Source: Erysipelotrichaceae bacterium
Lineage (GTDB): Bacteria; Bacillota_I; Bacilli_A; Erysipelotrichales; Erysipelotrichaceae
Assembly: GCA_022799495.1 (NCBI GenBank)
Contig: JAAWON010000003.1
Coordinates: 1 to 64,000, forward strand
DNA length: 64,000 bases
Reading direction: 5' to 3'
The position numbers were made by a program, and so were the translations under genes. Positions 41,620 to 51,616 of the stretch are shown here, piece by piece. The notes beneath the pieces are model-generated. The model did not search any database and had not been told where the DNA came from. It saw only the letters and a list, made by a program, of their open reading frames with translations. Each line of letters starts with the position of its first letter. Position 1 is the first letter of the stretch.

Positions 41620-43098
41620 ATGAATACACCTGAGATTTTGAAAAATATAGCACAGCGGTGCGGCGGTGACATTTACTTAGGTATCGTAGGACCGGTACGC
41701 GTCGGCAAGTCTACGTTTATCAAGGGCTTTATGGAAAAAGCAGTGATTCCCTATGTGAACGACGAATATGAGAAGGCAAGGATGATTGATGAATTGCCAC
41801 AGGCAGGGGTAGGCAAGACAATTATGACCACAGAGCCTAAATTCGTGCCCAACAATGCGGCTTGTATCGAATTTGATGATGGCTTCACCGTCAATGTTCG
41901 CTTGGTAGATTGCGTTGGTTATGTGATTCCTGAGGCTAAGGGCTACAAGGATGAGGATGGGATACGCATGGTGCGCACGCCGTGGAATGAGGAAGCAATG
42001 CCATTCAATGAGGCGGCCAAGATCGGTACGCAAAAAGTGATTCAGGATCATTCCACTATTGGTATTGTCGTTACCACTGATGGCTCCATCACAGATTTAT
42101 CACGGGAAGCGTATATTGAAGCTGAGGCAGAGGTCATTGATGAATTAAAACAGATCGGCAAGCCCTTCATCGTGATTGTCAACAGTGCAGATACACATAG
42201 TATCGCTTGTACCAGTGTTGTCGAAAAATTGAAAGAAAAGTATGAAGTGCCTGTATTGGCAATCGGTGTGAATGCGATGAGTGAGAGTGATGTCCATGAT
42301 ATTCTGCGGGAAGCACTATACGAGTTCCCGGTTTCTGAAATTAACATCAATATGCCACAATGGATCGCGGTATTAAGTGATGAGCATTGGTTAAAGAAGA
42401 GTTTCAATGAAACAATTCAGACAAGTATGTCCTCCGTGGATAAGCTGCGTGAGGTAAAAGGCATTACCCAAGTTTTGGATGAAAATGAATATATCGAATC
42501 CAGCAATCTTGCCACCATAGATGCGGGCAGTGGGATTGTCAATGTCGATATCAGTGTTGCTCCGGGTCTTTACAGTGAGATTTTGAAAGAGATCATCGGG
42601 GTAGAGATCAATGATAAGGCACAACTTATTTCATTGATGCAGGAATTTACTAAGGCCAAAAAAGAGTATGATGCGGTCTCAAGTGCGTTGAAGATGGTAA
42701 AACAGACAGGATATGGTTTTGCCAGCGCCTCATTATCAGATATTCAACTCAGCAAGCCTGAGATCATTAAGCAGGGGAGTCGTTATGGTGTTAAATTGAA
42801 GGCGATCGCACCCAGTATTCATATGATTAAGGTAGATGTGGAAAGCTCCTTTGAACCGATCATCGGCAGTAAGGAACAGAGTGAGGAATTGATCAATTAT
42901 CTGTTGCGTGAGGATGGCAGTAATGATGATACAATATGGGATTCGGATATCTTCGGACGTAAGCTAAGCGATTTAATTCGTGATGGCTTAAATGCGAAAT
43001 TATCCATGATTCCAGAGGCTGCCCGTGCGCGCTTACAGGATATTCTCACAAAATTAGTCAATAAGGGCAAGGGAAATGTCATCGCAATCGTACTCTAA
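41620..43098 (+). CDS. spoIVA: Stage IV sporulation protein A
   Basis: GPVRVGKSTFIKGFMEK Walker A; full-length SpoIVA-like sequence. Confidence 0.97.
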   Translation: MNTPEILKNIAQRCGGDIYLGIVGPVRVGKSTFIKGFMEKAVIPYVNDEYEKARMIDELPQAGVGKTIMTTEPKFVPNNAACIEFDDGFTVNVRLVDCVGYVIPEAKGYKDEDGIRMVRTPWNEEAMPFNEAAKIGTQKVIQDHSTIGIVVTTDGSITDLSREAYIEAEAEVIDELKQIGKPFIVIVNSADTHSIACTSVVEKLKEKYEVPVLAIGVNAMSESDVHDILREALYEFPVSEININMPQWIAVLSDEHWLKKSFNETIQTSMSSVDKLREVKGITQVLDENEYIESSNLATIDAGSGIVNVDISVAPGLYSEILKEIIGVEINDKAQLISLMQEFTKAKKEYDAVSSALKMVKQTGYGFASASLSDIQLSKPEIIKQGSRYGVKLKAIAPSIHMIKVDVESSFEPIIGSKEQSEELINYLLREDGSNDDTIWDSDIFGRKLSDLIRDGLNAKLSMIPEAARARLQDILTKLVNKGKGNVIAIVL

Positions 43099-43194
43099 CA
43101 AAAAAAACATAAAATTTCGCTTAGAAAATGCTGAAAACTATTGAAATAAAGCCGCATGAATGGTATCATATAACCACGATGGAGGTAAATCAGT

Positions 43195-43479
43195 ATGAGC
43201 GAAATTTTAAATAAAAAAGCATTAGCTGAGATTGTTGCGGTAAAATTGAATGCAACAAAGAAAGATGCGACTGCGGCAATTGATGCAGTATGCACAACAT
43301 TAGCAGAAGAAATGAGCAAAGGAAACAAAATTGATATTAGTGGATTCGGAAAGTTTGAAGTAAAGGAACGTTCTGCTCGTCAGGGTATCAATCCGGCAAC
43401 AAAAGAAACAATCCAAATTCCGGCAACAAAAGTTCCTGCGTTCAAAGCTGCTAAAGCTCTGAAAGAATCAGTGAAATAA
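43195..43479 (+). CDS. hup: HU family DNA-binding protein
   Basis: ISGFGKFEVKERSARQGINPATKETIQIPATKVPAFKAAKALK. Confidence 0.96.
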   Translation: MSEILNKKALAEIVAVKLNATKKDATAAIDAVCTTLAEEMSKGNKIDISGFGKFEVKERSARQGINPATKETIQIPATKVPAFKAAKALKESVK

Positions 43480-43494
43480 TCAAGATGATCTATG

Positions 43495-43525
43495 GGATAT
43501 ATCATTGGATGATATATCCTTTTTT
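43495..43525 (+). terminator. Intrinsic terminator after hup
   Basis: GGATATATCAT-TGG-ATGATATATCC plus T6. Confidence 0.9.
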
Positions 43526-44624
43526 CATGCTTCATAATGTAAATGTTTGAATCATCATATTTCATCCGATTCATCACTTTAAAAAGACTTAGGATAGAAA
43601 GAAAGGGAAGTAAGATGATTTCATACGTTTGATCACTCCTTGCAGTTCCTTTCATCTCAATCAAAAAACGATTCATAATCATCACGCCATGGCAAAAACA
43701 GCAAAGCAATCCCACATTCGTACTGATCTCATGAAACAACCTCTGTATGCCTATAAAGATTATCTTTATTTATATGAAAGATGGAAATAGAAAAGAGGAA
43801 TTCATCCTATACAAGAGTCTCTAATTGATTCTGTTTTTCCTCTTTATTCATAATGCACCTCATAATATCTTATAACCATTACTTCGCATAATGTATCTTA
43901 TGTAATATTTAGGAATTAAGTTTCTGTACCATATTAGATATTAAAATAGTGTTTGTTATATTCTATTTATATTATTTTATCGTATGGCACTGAAATTTGC
44001 ATGCTTTCTACTTCTTTTCTACAATAAAATGATGTTCGATTTATTGATACAGTATCTTACCTTGATGATAAAATTGCTTGCTCATCCTTGTGTATGGATA
44101 AGTGTGAATGGATTCCTTTACCTTATCATGTCTCACGTTCTAATATTTATGCTGTTATACTGTTTCATTGCCTTTGATTATGAATTATATTGAGATGGAT
44201 TCCTTATGAATGAACAATGATATGATTCTTATCAATCACTATACGAAACAAATAGTTTTATATGATGCGATCAATGAGTGCATGTTGATTCAATATCGTA
44301 AGTTATGATGAATGTCGCTGTTAAACAAAACTTGCTTCTGTATTTGCTTCGCATCTGCACATCAGTTTGCAAAGCAATCATAATGATGCAGTGTTCATGT
44401 GTCCATGTAAACCTTGTTTCCCTCTTGAATTTCATTTGTTATTTTATTCACAAATATATTGTTTTTTTCCTTTCTGTAGTTATCATTTCATTAGTTGTCA
44501 TCTATCATCATATCTGACTTACTTTATTTTATTAGTATTACCTTTCAACTTCATCGCATAAAAGGACTTCCCTTTCCTTTGCTTTATGGTAAATGGCATA
44601 AAAAATTTATGGAATGAAAATTTA

Positions 44625-44656
44625 ATAAAAAAGCGAAGTCCCTTCCCTGCTTCGCC
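44625..44656 (-). terminator. Intrinsic terminator downstream of gatD
   Basis: On minus strand GCGAAG-CAGGGAAGGGA-CTTCGC then TTTTTTATT. Confidence 0.8.
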
Positions 44657-44703
44657 TCATACTTATTTGCTTATTGATTGAATATCATCGCTTATTTCAT
44701 TGT

Positions 44704-45450
44704 TCATCCGATTTCCAAGCGCTTTAACATACATGTTTTTGCCTGATATTCCAATGTATCGTCTAAAGGTGCGAGATCGGTGTATTTTAGATTCGGTTGA
44801 TGGCGCTTTAGACATTTATAAATGACAAAATCAACGATTTCAGGATTTTTGGGAAACAGCGGACCATGCATATAAGTGCCCAGTACCTGTCCATTATAAA
44901 AGCCTTCGTAATGATCTACGGCATTATTGCCAAAGCCGGATAGCACTTTACCCAAAGGATGTGCTACATTGCGAGTTTGACCGCCATGATTTTCAAAGCC
45001 AACCAAGGTAAATTCCTGATCATCCAAATGAGCTTGAATCGCAATATTGCCAATACAGCGTTTATAATTACCGGCAGCCTCGGTATAGTAATCAAAGAAT
45101 TGGAGCCCATTGATTTTTGTACCGTCAGCCGCAATATAATATTGACCGAACAGTTGATAACCACCACATATGAGTACGATAAAAGTATTTTGTGCCATGG
45201 CTGAAGCAATCTGTTCCTTACGTTGTAACAAATCATGAATCAATAAACTTTGTTCACGATCCGCTCCCCCACCAAAAAATAATAAGTCATAACTACATAA
45301 ATCACAGGGTTGTCCAATTTCCATTGTTTCAATCTCACAGTGGATTCCACGCGCCTTACATCGAGCAGATAAAACCATCATATTGCCTTTATCGCCATAA
45401 AGGTCCATGATATTGTGATACATCCAACATACACGTATTGTTTCATTCAT
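44704..45450 (-). CDS. gatD: Lipid II isoglutaminyl synthase, glutamine amidotransferase subunit GatD
   Basis: GGGADREQSLL, VLICGGYQLFGQYY, FENHGGQTRN; adjacent to murT. Confidence 0.94.
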   Translation of the reverse strand: MNETIRVCWMYHNIMDLYGDKGNMMVLSARCKARGIHCEIETMEIGQPCDLCSYDLLFFGGGADREQSLLIHDLLQRKEQIASAMAQNTFIVLICGGYQLFGQYYIAADGTKINGLQFFDYYTEAAGNYKRCIGNIAIQAHLDDQEFTLVGFENHGGQTRNVAHPLGKVLSGFGNNAVDHYEGFYNGQVLGTYMHGPLFPKNPEIVDFVIYKCLKRHQPNLKYTDLAPLDDTLEYQAKTCMLKRLEIG

Positions 45451-46763
45451 CAGTGCTCCTCCTTTCGCATGGCATTTCTAAGCGGTGCTAATGCAGTATA
45501 GGTGGCGATGAGATAACTGCGCATAGGGCGTGCATAAAGGGTATCCAAAGCCGCTTGAATACTCTCTTGAACCAACAATTCCCCTTGATATCCGGCATAT
45601 TTAATGCGCAGTGCCATATCATAGGCACGTCTACCGCTGCACACGATGAATTGTGTGGATAATGCAAGCGCCCGTTCAAATTGTGCATCATAAATCCAAG
45701 AGACATCTGTACCATCCTGTGCATGATCATTTAATACAATCATTAAAGCTTTGGGTGATGAATCCAATTCAATTGTCTTTAACACTTCATTGGCACCGGT
45801 GGGATTTTTCACTAAATTCAGTGTGTAACATTGATTTTGCCAGTAAAAGGTTTCATTGCGTCCGGCCGGCTGTTTGGTTTGTGCAAATACCGTTTGCGGC
45901 AATGTAGCAGGCAGATGGAATAAATCACAGAGCGCAATGACTGCCATACAGTTGTAAATACTGTAAAGAGATGGAACCGGTGCTTGATATTGCTGGCACA
46001 ATACTTGAAAGCGGCCCTGATCCACAACAATATCAGAGGCGCAATAAGCACTTTGCGGACTTTGAAAATGACACTTACAACAGTGAAAGGAACCAATATG
46101 CGAATACTGATAATATTGATACACCAACGGTGCATCACAGCGTGGACAAAACTTCCCTTCACTTGCTTCCTCACTTTGCTCACTGGCAGTAGAACAGCGC
46201 TCTGCTCTGAAATAAACAACTTTTGCTTGCGGAGTTTGATCAGCGATTCTAACGACATTGGGATCATCCCCATTTAATAATAAAACACCCTGAAAAGACA
46301 CCAATGCTGTTTCTATCTTGCGAATCAACTGCTCCATTTCCTGTGAGCGATCCAGTTGATCACGAAAGAAATTGGTAATGACGACATAGGTTACAGGCAG
46401 ATGCTTTATAATATAAGGAACATTCAGTTCATCTACCTCCAACACAACAATATCACCACGAAAGCGGCCAGTGATACTGCATGCATTCAATAAAGTAGTT
46501 GTGATTCCTTCTTTCAAGTTATCACCTTTGCGATTGGAAATCACACGTTGTTGATGAAACTGAAACAGATCCGCAATCATATTGCTGGTGGATGTCTTGC
46601 CATTTGTTCCACTTACCACGATGATATCACATGGAATTGTTAATTTACTCAATAAATCAGGACAGATTCGTAAGGCCAGTTGTCCCGGAAAAGAACCGCC
46701 GCGCTGGATTTTAGTTAAAATAAAGGATGCGCATTTGGCGATTAGGATAGCTATCAGTTTCAT
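45450..46763 (-). CDS. murT: Lipid II isoglutaminyl synthase, MurT subunit
   Basis: VSGTNGKTSTSNMIAD, CPRCDAPLVY…HCCKC zinc ribbon; start after GAGGAGG. Confidence 0.94.
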   Translation of the reverse strand: MKLIAILIAKCASFILTKIQRGGSFPGQLALRICPDLLSKLTIPCDIIVVSGTNGKTSTSNMIADLFQFHQQRVISNRKGDNLKEGITTTLLNACSITGRFRGDIVVLEVDELNVPYIIKHLPVTYVVITNFFRDQLDRSQEMEQLIRKIETALVSFQGVLLLNGDDPNVVRIADQTPQAKVVYFRAERCSTASEQSEEASEGKFCPRCDAPLVYQYYQYSHIGSFHCCKCHFQSPQSAYCASDIVVDQGRFQVLCQQYQAPVPSLYSIYNCMAVIALCDLFHLPATLPQTVFAQTKQPAGRNETFYWQNQCYTLNLVKNPTGANEVLKTIELDSSPKALMIVLNDHAQDGTDVSWIYDAQFERALALSTQFIVCSGRRAYDMALRIKYAGYQGELLVQESIQAALDTLYARPMRSYLIATYTALAPLRNAMRKEEH

Positions 46764-46849
46764 AACTGCCTCCTCGTTTTTGGTTGCATTGTGCATTGCT
46801 TGATTGGTTCAAGTGGCTGCGCATCATCAATGGATACGCTCGAAAAGAA

Positions 46850-46867
46850 AAGGGATGAATCCCTTAT
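46850..46867 (-). terminator. Terminator at the end of the mrp gene
   Basis: Minus strand AAGGGA-TTCA-TCCCTT then TTCTTTTC. Confidence 0.6.
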
Positions 46868-47721
46868 TTCTGCTTAACCTGTGCTTGAATCAGAGATAAT
46901 AACCGATCGACACAGGGGCGCAACTGTGCATCAATTTCCGCCTGCATAGATTCGCTGAAATCATCATCCTTATGAATCGTCGCAATGCTCTCCAGCATTG
47001 GCAATTCACAAAGCAGCGGTAAATGATGGTTCGCCAAAAAGGTTTCCACATCATTGCTGTGATAAATGTCGATTCGCTTGCCGCAATCAGGACACACGAC
47101 ATAACTCATATTCTCCATTACGCCATACACAGGAATGTTCATCTGGTTGCACATGTTAATTGCTTTTGAAACAATCATGGAAACCATTGGCTGTGGTGTT
47201 GAAACCATGACCACACCATTGAGCGGCATACTTTGCATAATGGTTAATGCGACATCTCCCGTCCCCGGAGGCATATCAATGAGCAAATAATCCAGTTCGC
47301 CCCAAACAACATCACTCCAAAACTGTTTCACCGCATTGGCAACAATTGGACCACGCCAAATCACCGGCTGATGTTCATCCTCCATTAAAAAGTTCAATGA
47401 CATCAGTTTGATTCCATCCTTATCCACAACCGGCTGAATAGCATCATTGGTGCCATATGCCTTTTCCTTTGCGACATTCATTAAACGCGGGATACTTGGA
47501 CCGGTAATATCGGCATCTAAAATACCCACTTGATAGCCACGCTTGCGCAATTCCTTTGCGAGCAGCACCGTACAACTGGATTTTCCCACACCCCCTTTAC
47601 CGCTCATCACAGCGATTACATGATGAATCAGATTATTGGGATTATTTACAACCCCACAGTTCTCAGCGTTTTTACCACACTGTCCCTTGCTGGGACATGT
47701 ATTACAATTGCTCATGATCAT
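46864..47721 (-). CDS. Mrp/NBP35 family P-loop ATPase (Fe-S carrier-like)
   Basis: VMSGKGGVGKSSCTVLLA, LDADITGPSIPR, DMPPGTGDVALT, C-terminal CPDCGK. Confidence 0.94.
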   Translation of the reverse strand: MIMSNCNTCPSKGQCGKNAENCGVVNNPNNLIHHVIAVMSGKGGVGKSSCTVLLAKELRKRGYQVGILDADITGPSIPRLMNVAKEKAYGTNDAIQPVVDKDGIKLMSLNFLMEDEHQPVIWRGPIVANAVKQFWSDVVWGELDYLLIDMPPGTGDVALTIMQSMPLNGVVMVSTPQPMVSMIVSKAINMCNQMNIPVYGVMENMSYVVCPDCGKRIDIYHSNDVETFLANHHLPLLCELPMLESIATIHKDDDFSESMQAEIDAQLRPCVDRLLSLIQAQVKQK

Positions 47722-47784
47722 TGCTCCTTTTCTATTTGATTTGATCTATATTTCATACTATATTATTTAATCGTTCTGATTCTT

Positions 47785-47810
47785 AGTGGTATCATTTATA
47801 TGATATCACT
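47785..47810. repeat. 26-nt dyad upstream of the mrp gene
   Basis: AGTGGTATCAT-TTAT-ATGATATCACT, 11 bp with one G-U, no T run. Confidence 0.7.
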
Positions 47811-47872
47811 GTTTCATACGATAAGCATTAGACAACTATTTATGCATTATGATCTCATCTATTGATAGCCAC

Positions 47873-49054
47873 TTATTTAAGATAGTTTAACAATGAGGTA
47901 CCAATGGAAGGAAGATCTACCCCGAAATTATCCGCAATGGTAGCACCAACAGCGGCGAAAGTATCCTGTAGTGGCAATAATCCATGTCCTTTCAGTTTAG
48001 GTGAATAAGCCAATAGCGGCACCATTTCTTTGGTATGATCGCTGCCTTTGAAGGTTGGATCGTTGCCATGATCCGCTGTAATCAACAACAAGTCGTCTTC
48101 ACGCAGTCCCTGCAATAGTTGACCAAGTGCCACATCAAAGCGCTCCAGTTCCTCACCATAACCGATTGGATTGCGGCGATGTCCCCATAAAGCATCAAAA
48201 TCCACAAGATTGACAAAGCATAATCCGTTAAAATCCTGATTTAACAGGGATAATGTCTGTTCCATGCCATGAGCGCTACTTTTTGAATGATGAGCGGCTG
48301 TGATCCCTTCCCCATCAAATATATCATTGATCTTACCAACACTGATGACATCATAGCCGTGATCCTTTAATTCATTGAGTACCGTTCTGCCATAAGGTTT
48401 CAGCGCATAATCATGCCGATTGGCGGTGCGCACAAACGAACCTTTTTTCTTTCCAATATATGGACGAGCGATGACCCTACCAACTTTCCATTCATCTCGC
48501 ATGGTCAATTCACGGGCAATTTCACAACAACGATATAATTCTTCTAAACCAAAAGTTTCTTCATTGCCACAAATCTGCAAGACGGAATCCGCTGAGGTAT
48601 ACACAATCATATGACCGGTAGCGATTTCCTCCTCGCCTAATTCATCCAATATCTCTGTACCACTCGCTGCTTTATTACCAATACAATGATGGCCACACCG
48701 GCGCTCTAATTCATCGAGTAATGCTTGTGGAAAACCGGTTTCCGTAAACGTAATAAACGGTTTTGTAATATGTAGTCCCATCATTTCCCAATGACCGGTC
48801 ATTGTATCCTTACCGACAGATTTTTCAATCAGTTTTGTATAATAGCCAATGGGTTGTTTTACGCTTTGATGGCCGCGCAGCGGATGCAGATTCACAAGCC
48901 CGAGAGCCGATAAATTAGGAATGCGTAAACTTGGCATACAATCAGCGATATGGCCCAATGTATCACATTCCTCATCATTGTAATCTTTAGCATTATAAGC
49001 TGCGCCAACGCCCAAAGAGTCAATCACAATCGTGAATATTCGTTGATAGTTCAT
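47873..49054 (-). CDS. deoB: Phosphopentomutase
   Basis: [53 protein letters not shown]. Confidence 0.97.
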   Translation of the reverse strand: MNYQRIFTIVIDSLGVGAAYNAKDYNDEECDTLGHIADCMPSLRIPNLSALGLVNLHPLRGHQSVKQPIGYYTKLIEKSVGKDTMTGHWEMMGLHITKPFITFTETGFPQALLDELERRCGHHCIGNKAASGTEILDELGEEEIATGHMIVYTSADSVLQICGNEETFGLEELYRCCEIARELTMRDEWKVGRVIARPYIGKKKGSFVRTANRHDYALKPYGRTVLNELKDHGYDVISVGKINDIFDGEGITAAHHSKSSAHGMEQTLSLLNQDFNGLCFVNLVDFDALWGHRRNPIGYGEELERFDVALGQLLQGLREDDLLLITADHGNDPTFKGSDHTKEMVPLLAYSPKLKGHGLLPLQDTFAAVGATIADNFGVDLPSIGTSLLNYLK

Positions 49055-49135
49055 AAAGCCTCCGTTTTATTACTGTATTGATTTCACTGTTTGTTTTCTT
49101 ATCGTGTATTTTATACCTGTGCTTCCTTCATATGC

Positions 49136-50047
49136 TTACTCATGCTCATCTGCTTTCGTGGCTGTGGCACGCGGATGAAAATTGGCATAAGCCTCTTTTA
49201 AACGCTGATTTTGGATATGGGTATAAATTTGCGTGGTTTTGATATCGCTATGTCCCAATAACTCCTGAACAACACGCAAATCCGCTCCCCCATCCAATAG
49301 ATGTGTCGCAAAACTATGGCGAAAACTATGGGCAGACAATGCCTCGTTTAATCCTAGTTCTCTGAGTTTATGTTTGATTAGCGCATGAACATATTGTCGT
49401 GTGATTGGATGTCCCAAATGATTGATGAATACCTGATTCACCCGTTTTGTTTGCCACTGTGGCCGTACCAGTTCCAAATAATCATTCACCACATGCTTAG
49501 CGCGCTCATGAATCGGAATCATACGTTCCTTATCTCCCTTACCGATGACCCGTAAGAAACCTTGTTTTATATGTAATTGATTCATGGTGAGGGCACATAG
49601 TTCACTGACTCGAAGTCCACATCCATACAGCAGTTCCAGCATCGCATGTTCAAATAATTGTTGATCACTGCCATCAAAACTATCCAATAATCGTTCAATA
49701 TCATGAGCATTAAAATATTTCGGCAATTTTTGTCCCGCTTTTTTTGATTTTAGAAAGACACTTGGATCCGCTAAATCAGGATAAACAGAAGTAAGATAAT
49801 GGTGAAAATTATGTAGTGTGGAGATGATGCGATTGACGCTATTACTTTTTTTTATCGCTCTTTGTTCATCAATGAAGTCCTGTAAATCCGCATAGGAAAT
49901 ATCGTTGATATGCATTCGCTGATGTTCGCTTAAGAACTGTGCATAGAGTGATAAATCATGACGATAGGCAGAAATGCTAGTCATTGCCTTTTGATCCACC
50001 GCCTGAATATGATGAAGATAATCTTCCATAGCATCTGTTATAAGCAT
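49136..50047 (-). CDS. xerD: Tyrosine recombinase XerD
   Basis: YGCGLRVSEL, HSFRHSFATHLLDGGADLRVVQELLGHSDIKTTQIYTH; exact start uncertain. Confidence 0.93.
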   Translation of the reverse strand: MLITDAMEDYLHHIQAVDQKAMTSISAYRHDLSLYAQFLSEHQRMHINDISYADLQDFIDEQRAIKKSNSVNRIISTLHNFHHYLTSVYPDLADPSVFLKSKKAGQKLPKYFNAHDIERLLDSFDGSDQQLFEHAMLELLYGCGLRVSELCALTMNQLHIKQGFLRVIGKGDKERMIPIHERAKHVVNDYLELVRPQWQTKRVNQVFINHLGHPITRQYVHALIKHKLRELGLNEALSAHSFRHSFATHLLDGGADLRVVQELLGHSDIKTTQIYTHIQNQRLKEAYANFHPRATATKADEHE

Positions 50048-50234
50048 TACAATCACCGTAACCATTATACCACAATTTACCTTTATTTACTCATCAGTTT
50101 TATGATAGAAATCAGTTCTTAAGAATCCTAACGCAGGTAGTGGTGGTTGTATGATTTCCCATAAGCGTCAGATAGGTTATGTTTGTTTGTGGATATGCAA
50201 TAAAAAAAGTGCATAACGCACTTTAGCGGATACA

Positions 50235-50567
50235 TTATCGTTGCATACGGTTTACAAAACTCATCAATGAGTTTAATTGATCACTGCGCATCCCTTTTCC
50301 CATTTCACAAAAACAGCGATAAGCCTCTTCATGATCTCCTAAATTGCCCGGATCATAAGGAAATATCCTACGAGCATCCAAATTCAAGACTTTGATCAGA
50401 GCACATAAGGATTCAAAACTAGGTGCTTTGACACCACGTTCAATCGCGCTAATGGTAACTGTAGATAACTCAGTTAATTCTCCTAATTTCTCTTGTGTCA
50501 GTTTTCTTTTTTCGCGTTGTTCACGCACATAATTACCAAGTCTTGTCTTTGCAATATTCTCGTTCAT
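50235..50567 (-). CDS. XRE-family helix-turn-helix regulator
   Basis: LGNYVREQREKRKLTQEKLGELTELSTVTISAIERGVKAPSFESLCALIKVL. Confidence 0.92.
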   Translation of the reverse strand: MNENIAKTRLGNYVREQREKRKLTQEKLGELTELSTVTISAIERGVKAPSFESLCALIKVLNLDARRIFPYDPGNLGDHEEAYRCFCEMGKGMRSDQLNSLMSFVNRMQR

Positions 50568-50583
50568 CCTATCACCTCAATTG

Positions 50584-50697
50584 ATACTATCAGCATCATT
50601 TCTTTTGCACTTATTATAGTATTGTTTAAGGTTCTATTGAATAAACCATCATTAGGATACAAATACTGAAAGTATGTTTTTTACCAAAACATAGTAT
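50584..50697. promoter_or_regulatory. Cluster of ATACT/AGTAT repeats upstream of XRE gene (candidate operator)
   Basis: ATACTAT 50584-50590; ATAGTAT 50616-50622; ATACT-gaa-AGTAT 50663-50675; ATAGTAT 50691-50697. Confidence 0.5.
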
Positions 50698-50715
50698 CTT
50701 ATTCTTTTCGGAAGG

Positions 50716-50796
50716 ATGAATATGCATAAAATCATTCTCAGCCAAGCGGATGCAACACTGCGAAATTCTTCCAAACATGGCGATCCTCTTACTTAG
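50716..50796 (+). CDS. Possible 26-aa micro-ORF (MNMHKIILSQADATLRNSSKHGDPLT)
   Basis: GGAAGG six nt before the second in-frame ATG (50722); no homology evidence. Confidence 0.25.
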   Translation: MNMHKIILSQADATLRNSSKHGDPLT

Positions 50797-50874
50797 ATAC
50801 TACTGAACTTCACGCCTCTTCTACACAAGCAATTCCCTTGCCATACAAACCCCCTTCTCCACATAACCTCTGCC

Positions 50875-51543
50875 TCATCGCCGTATGATCATCGGCTTTA
50901 AGATGCGACAATGCGGCTGCCCCTGCTTCATTACTTCCAATAAAACGCTGCGTGCCTCCTGCTTGGCTTCATCATATACCAGCTGTATTTTCTTCACCTC
51001 CATCTGATGTTTGCGGCATAACACGCATAAATCAATCAAACGATCGGCGCGATGTACCATATATAAGCGTCCTTTGTCCTGTAACAGAGAACTGATTTTC
51101 GCAATCAATGCCTCCAGCAGCAATTGCTTTTCATGGCGCGCTCTTGCCATATGCTCCCTTTGATTGACTTGTTTTTCATTACTCACCTTAAAATACGGTG
51201 GATTACAAACAATACAAGAAACGCATTCATGACGCAACTGTAAGATATCCGCACAAATAATCTTTGCCTGCGCCTGATGCAGTTCATTCAAATTATACGC
51301 TGCCAATTCACAAGCCTGTGCGTTGATCTCCACCCCGATTAACTGCTTCGGCTTGTGCTGCATCGCATATAATAAAAGCGCTCCATTATTCGTTCCAATA
51401 TCCATTACCACATCTTTTTTGCGAATTTCCATAAACTGTCCCAATAATGAGGTATCCGTGTTCACATGAAACATATCCGGATGCTGGTAATAATATATAT
51501 CAGTTCCACTCAAATAGTCATAACTACACTGTGTGATATCCAT
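50875..51543 (-). CDS. tRNA1(Val) (adenine(37)-N6)-methyltransferase-like (TrmN6/YabB-like)
   Basis: DIGTNNGALLLYAM, IVCNPPYFKVSNEKQVNQREHMARAR N6-MTase NPPY motif. Confidence 0.88.
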   Translation of the reverse strand: MDITQCSYDYLSGTDIYYYQHPDMFHVNTDTSLLGQFMEIRKKDVVMDIGTNNGALLLYAMQHKPKQLIGVEINAQACELAAYNLNELHQAQAKIICADILQLRHECVSCIVCNPPYFKVSNEKQVNQREHMARARHEKQLLLEALIAKISSLLQDKGRLYMVHRADRLIDLCVLCRKHQMEVKKIQLVYDEAKQEARSVLLEVMKQGQPHCRILKPMIIRR

Positions 51544-51616
51544 GTCATCCCTCTTTTCGCTCCTATTATACCAATAAGCAAAAGGAATGAAAACCCTGCA
51601 TTCAGTAACGATCTCG

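Noticed and set aside
43380-43739. 119 aa minus-strand ORF overlapping hup
   Set aside because: Overlaps the end of hup and its terminator antisense; no recognisable domain.
43984-44561. Several hydrophobic ORFs (69, 70, 64 aa) in the hup-gatD gap
   Set aside because: AT-rich low-complexity translations, no RBS, overlapping frames; typical random ORFs in AT-rich DNA.
45653-46277. Overlapping ORFs antisense to murT
   Set aside because: murT zinc-ribbon and ATP-binding motifs support the minus strand; the others are shadow ORFs.
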